NCBI RefSeq assembly: GCF_000175635.1
Contig: NZ_ACVP01000023.1
Coordinates: 124,001-188,000, forward strand
DNA: 64,000 nt
Direction: 5' to 3'
Source: Corynebacterium tuberculostearicum SK141
GTDB lineage: Bacteria > Actinomycetota > Actinomycetes > Mycobacteriales > Mycobacteriaceae
Part shown: one piece after another, positions 63,036 to 64,000 of the stretch
How the letters are laid out: every line of letters begins with the position of its first letter
Numbering within the stretch: the first letter of the stretch is position 1
The notes under the pieces: model-generated
The model's database searches: none
The model's input: the letters and a program-made list of their open reading frames with translations, nothing else
What the model was told of the DNA's origin: nothing
Position numbers and translations under genes: made by a program

Positions 63036-63125
63036 AAGCGCATCATTTTTGTTTATAGACACGCACCCAGACACACATCACGAGGGCTCATTTATATTGC
63101 TTGAGCTGCGTTAATGGTGTCTTTT

Positions 63126-63206
63126 TCTTGTGTCCCGGTGCATGTCTGTATGTAGCAAAATCTTGTGTCCCAGACACAACACCCGAAATTACATCGGGAC
63201 ACAAGA
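63126..63206. repeat. Iteron-like TCTTGTGTCCC repeats
   Basis: TCTTGTGTCCC occurs exactly at 63126-63136 and 63161-63171, and as its complement GGGACACAAGA at 63196-63206. A related GGACACAAG lies at 63030-63038. The set lies just downstream of the RepA-like gene. Confidence 0.65.
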
Positions 63207-63226
63207 TATAGGTATTATTTTTACCA

Positions 63227-64000
63227 CTATTCAAGGGCCTCTATGGCGTCCTTTTCAGCGTCCAATTTGATGTGCTCAACCAAGGCTCGGGCGGGTGCGG
63301 ATATGTCAGCGCCGGGGGCGGCTACCCAAGCACGGCTACCGCGTTTCTTTCGGGCAATAAGGCCTTTATCCTTGGCCCGGTTAAGGGCCGTGGTAAACCT
63401 CTTCGCGCCGCCCGTGGTGCGCGGTGATAGTTCTTTCCACAGGTTCTTAAGGCGCGCCTCTGGCAACCCGTCGCCGTCGTCGTAGGTGGCGACAATGGCA
63501 TACACAATCTCGTGCAGGCTTGGGCGCTTTTCGTCACCGAGGCCGGTTAGATAGAGGTCTACACGGCTAACAGCACCGTCGGTAGCGGTAGCTTGCTTGG
63601 CGCGCTTGGTGTCCTCATGTGGCGGGTCTACAGTCACCGAGAGACCGCCGCCTGTACCGTCCACGGTCACTGTTGCCACGCGTGCTTGGCGGTGCTGGTT
63701 AGGGGTCTCTGCGAACTTTCGCACGCCGCCGCCCTTATCCTTGCCAATGTAGACCTCGAGGGTGCCCACCTTGCCTTGGGCAGGCGGGGTGAGCACGTCC
63801 ACGGTGTAGGCCGCGCCGGTAAGCTGGCCCATCTTCTGATTTGAGCCCACTGCGAAACGCCCGCCGGTGCCATTTTTGACCACGTGGTCTACCACGACGA
63901 CGGCCGCGCCGGTGGACGTGGCTAGATAGTTGACCACTTTGCCAAACCACTGAACGACGTCGTCGCCGTCATTTGAGTTCAGCCCGGCGTCCGATAGCGC
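63227..64000 (-). CDS. RepA-like AAA (RecA-fold) ATPase, partial
   Basis: The gene enters from beyond the right edge: the frame is open to base 64000, and the extra residues (A-L-S-D-A-G-L-N-S-N-D-G-D-D-V-V-Q-W-F) continue the family pattern. About 257 residues are visible. The RecA-like core shows a Walker B-type strand A-A-V-V-V-V-D-H-V and downstream G-S-N-Q-K-M, as in RepA/AAA_25 helicase-type ATPases used by plasmids and phage satellites. The C-terminal 100 residues look like a winged-helix domain (L-K-N-L-W-K-E-L, K-R-F-T-T-A-L-N-R-A-K-D-K-G-L). Walker A must lie outside the window. It is likely the replication protein of the element. Confidence 0.75.
   Translation of the reverse strand, partial: ALSDAGLNSNDGDDVVQWFGKVVNYLATSTGAAVVVVDHVVKNGTGGRFAVGSNQKMGQLTGAAYTVDVLTPPAQGKVGTLEVYIGKDKGGGVRKFAETPNQHRQARVATVTVDGTGGGLSVTVDPPHEDTKRAKQATATDGAVSRVDLYLTGLGDEKRPSLHEIVYAIVATYDDGDGLPEARLKNLWKELSPRTTGGAKRFTTALNRAKDKGLIARKKRGSRAWVAAPGADISAPARALVEHIKLDAEKDAIEALE

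Larger units (their letters stand above)
62654..63226. other. Non-coding region of the element with iteron-like repeats and hairpins
   Basis: This 573-bp stretch has no credible gene on either strand. It holds a nested G+C-rich palindrome (62792-62824), a long hairpin (62987-63035), three copies of TCTTGTGTCCC in direct and inverted order (63126, 63161, 63196) and A/T-rich tracts. Base composition shifts visibly toward A+T after about 62845. It could be the replication origin or packaging site of the element. Confidence 0.55.

Noticed and set aside
62588..63058. Plus-strand open frames across the non-coding region of the element
   Set aside because: The products show no domain pattern, run over hairpins and repeats, and have no ribosome-binding site; the region looks like an origin or control DNA.
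1..64000. CRISPR arrays, insertion sequences or transposases
   Set aside because: No regularly spaced direct repeats of 23-47 bp and no transposase motifs (DDE, HUH or serine recombinase) were found by reading; the dispersed 14-bp repeats are too short and irregular for CRISPR.

Overview
The window is a stretch of chromosome from a high-G+C actinobacterium, almost certainly a Corynebacterium. The evidence is a DtxR with every classical metal ligand, galE directly after dtxR, the sigB-dtxR-galE and ppgK-sigA neighbourhoods, a phosphatidylinositol-mannoside (PIM) operon, an AftC-type arabinofuranosyltransferase beside msrB, many actinobacterial DUF proteins (DUF3000, 3039, 3093, 3099, 3159, 3710, 4192, 4193), and a lexA/sugR/ptsI/fruK/ptsF/ptsH region. 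The species cannot be fixed from the sequence alone.

Layout. 1-6400: end of a GT87 glycosyltransferase, then a minus-strand operon thrS > HIT hydrolase > pgsA > patA > pimA > LemA-like protein that makes the PIM lipid anchor. 6400-9200: copC > PCu(A)C lipoprotein > Dyp peroxidase export operon and a small membrane protein. 9297-10239: six minus-strand tRNAs (Gly-GCC x3, Val-GAC x2, Cys-GCA) and one plus-strand tRNA-Val(CAC). 10290-16450: DMT transporter, RibD-like reductase, aftC, msrB, hemQ (minus), DUF3000 and ribonuclease D. 16460-22960: dxs, RNA methyltransferase, DUF3159, DUF3710, dut, DUF3093 and DUF4193. 23070-30590: suhB-like/ppgK divergent pair, sigA, SF2 helicase, DUF3039, DUF3099, methyltransferase. 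30630-36400: dtd, a serine uptake and deamination locus (permease, sdaA, YheO-type regulator), sigB. 36620-46680: dtxR-galE, DUF4192, PAC2, a Ski2-like helicase, ahpD/ahpC divergent from oxyR, a membrane protein. 46780-52560: hrpA, nrdR, a divS-like SOS gene divergent from lexA. 52900-59040: SugR-type regulator, ptsI, fruK-ptsF, ptsH, giving all the general and fructose-specific PTS components.

From about 59100 to the right edge the content changes to an accessory element, all on the minus strand. It holds a RepA-like AAA ATPase running off the window, a 573-bp non-coding stretch with iteron-like repeats and large hairpins, an HNH nuclease, a decayed DinD/BRO-N gene, and three unrecognised genes, one encoding tandem LG-x-R-V-Y-G repeats. 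At its left edge is the C-terminal remnant of a DUF222/13E12-type HNH gene, which suggests the element integrated into such a gene.

The most unusual observation is a 14-bp word (GGCGTCGGCAAGCG) present seven times exactly, on both strands. Its copies lie inside coding sequence and in intergenic DNA, several of the intergenic ones beside transcription terminators. No CRISPR array, insertion sequence or complete prophage was seen. All functional calls come from reading motifs and gene order; no database search was run.
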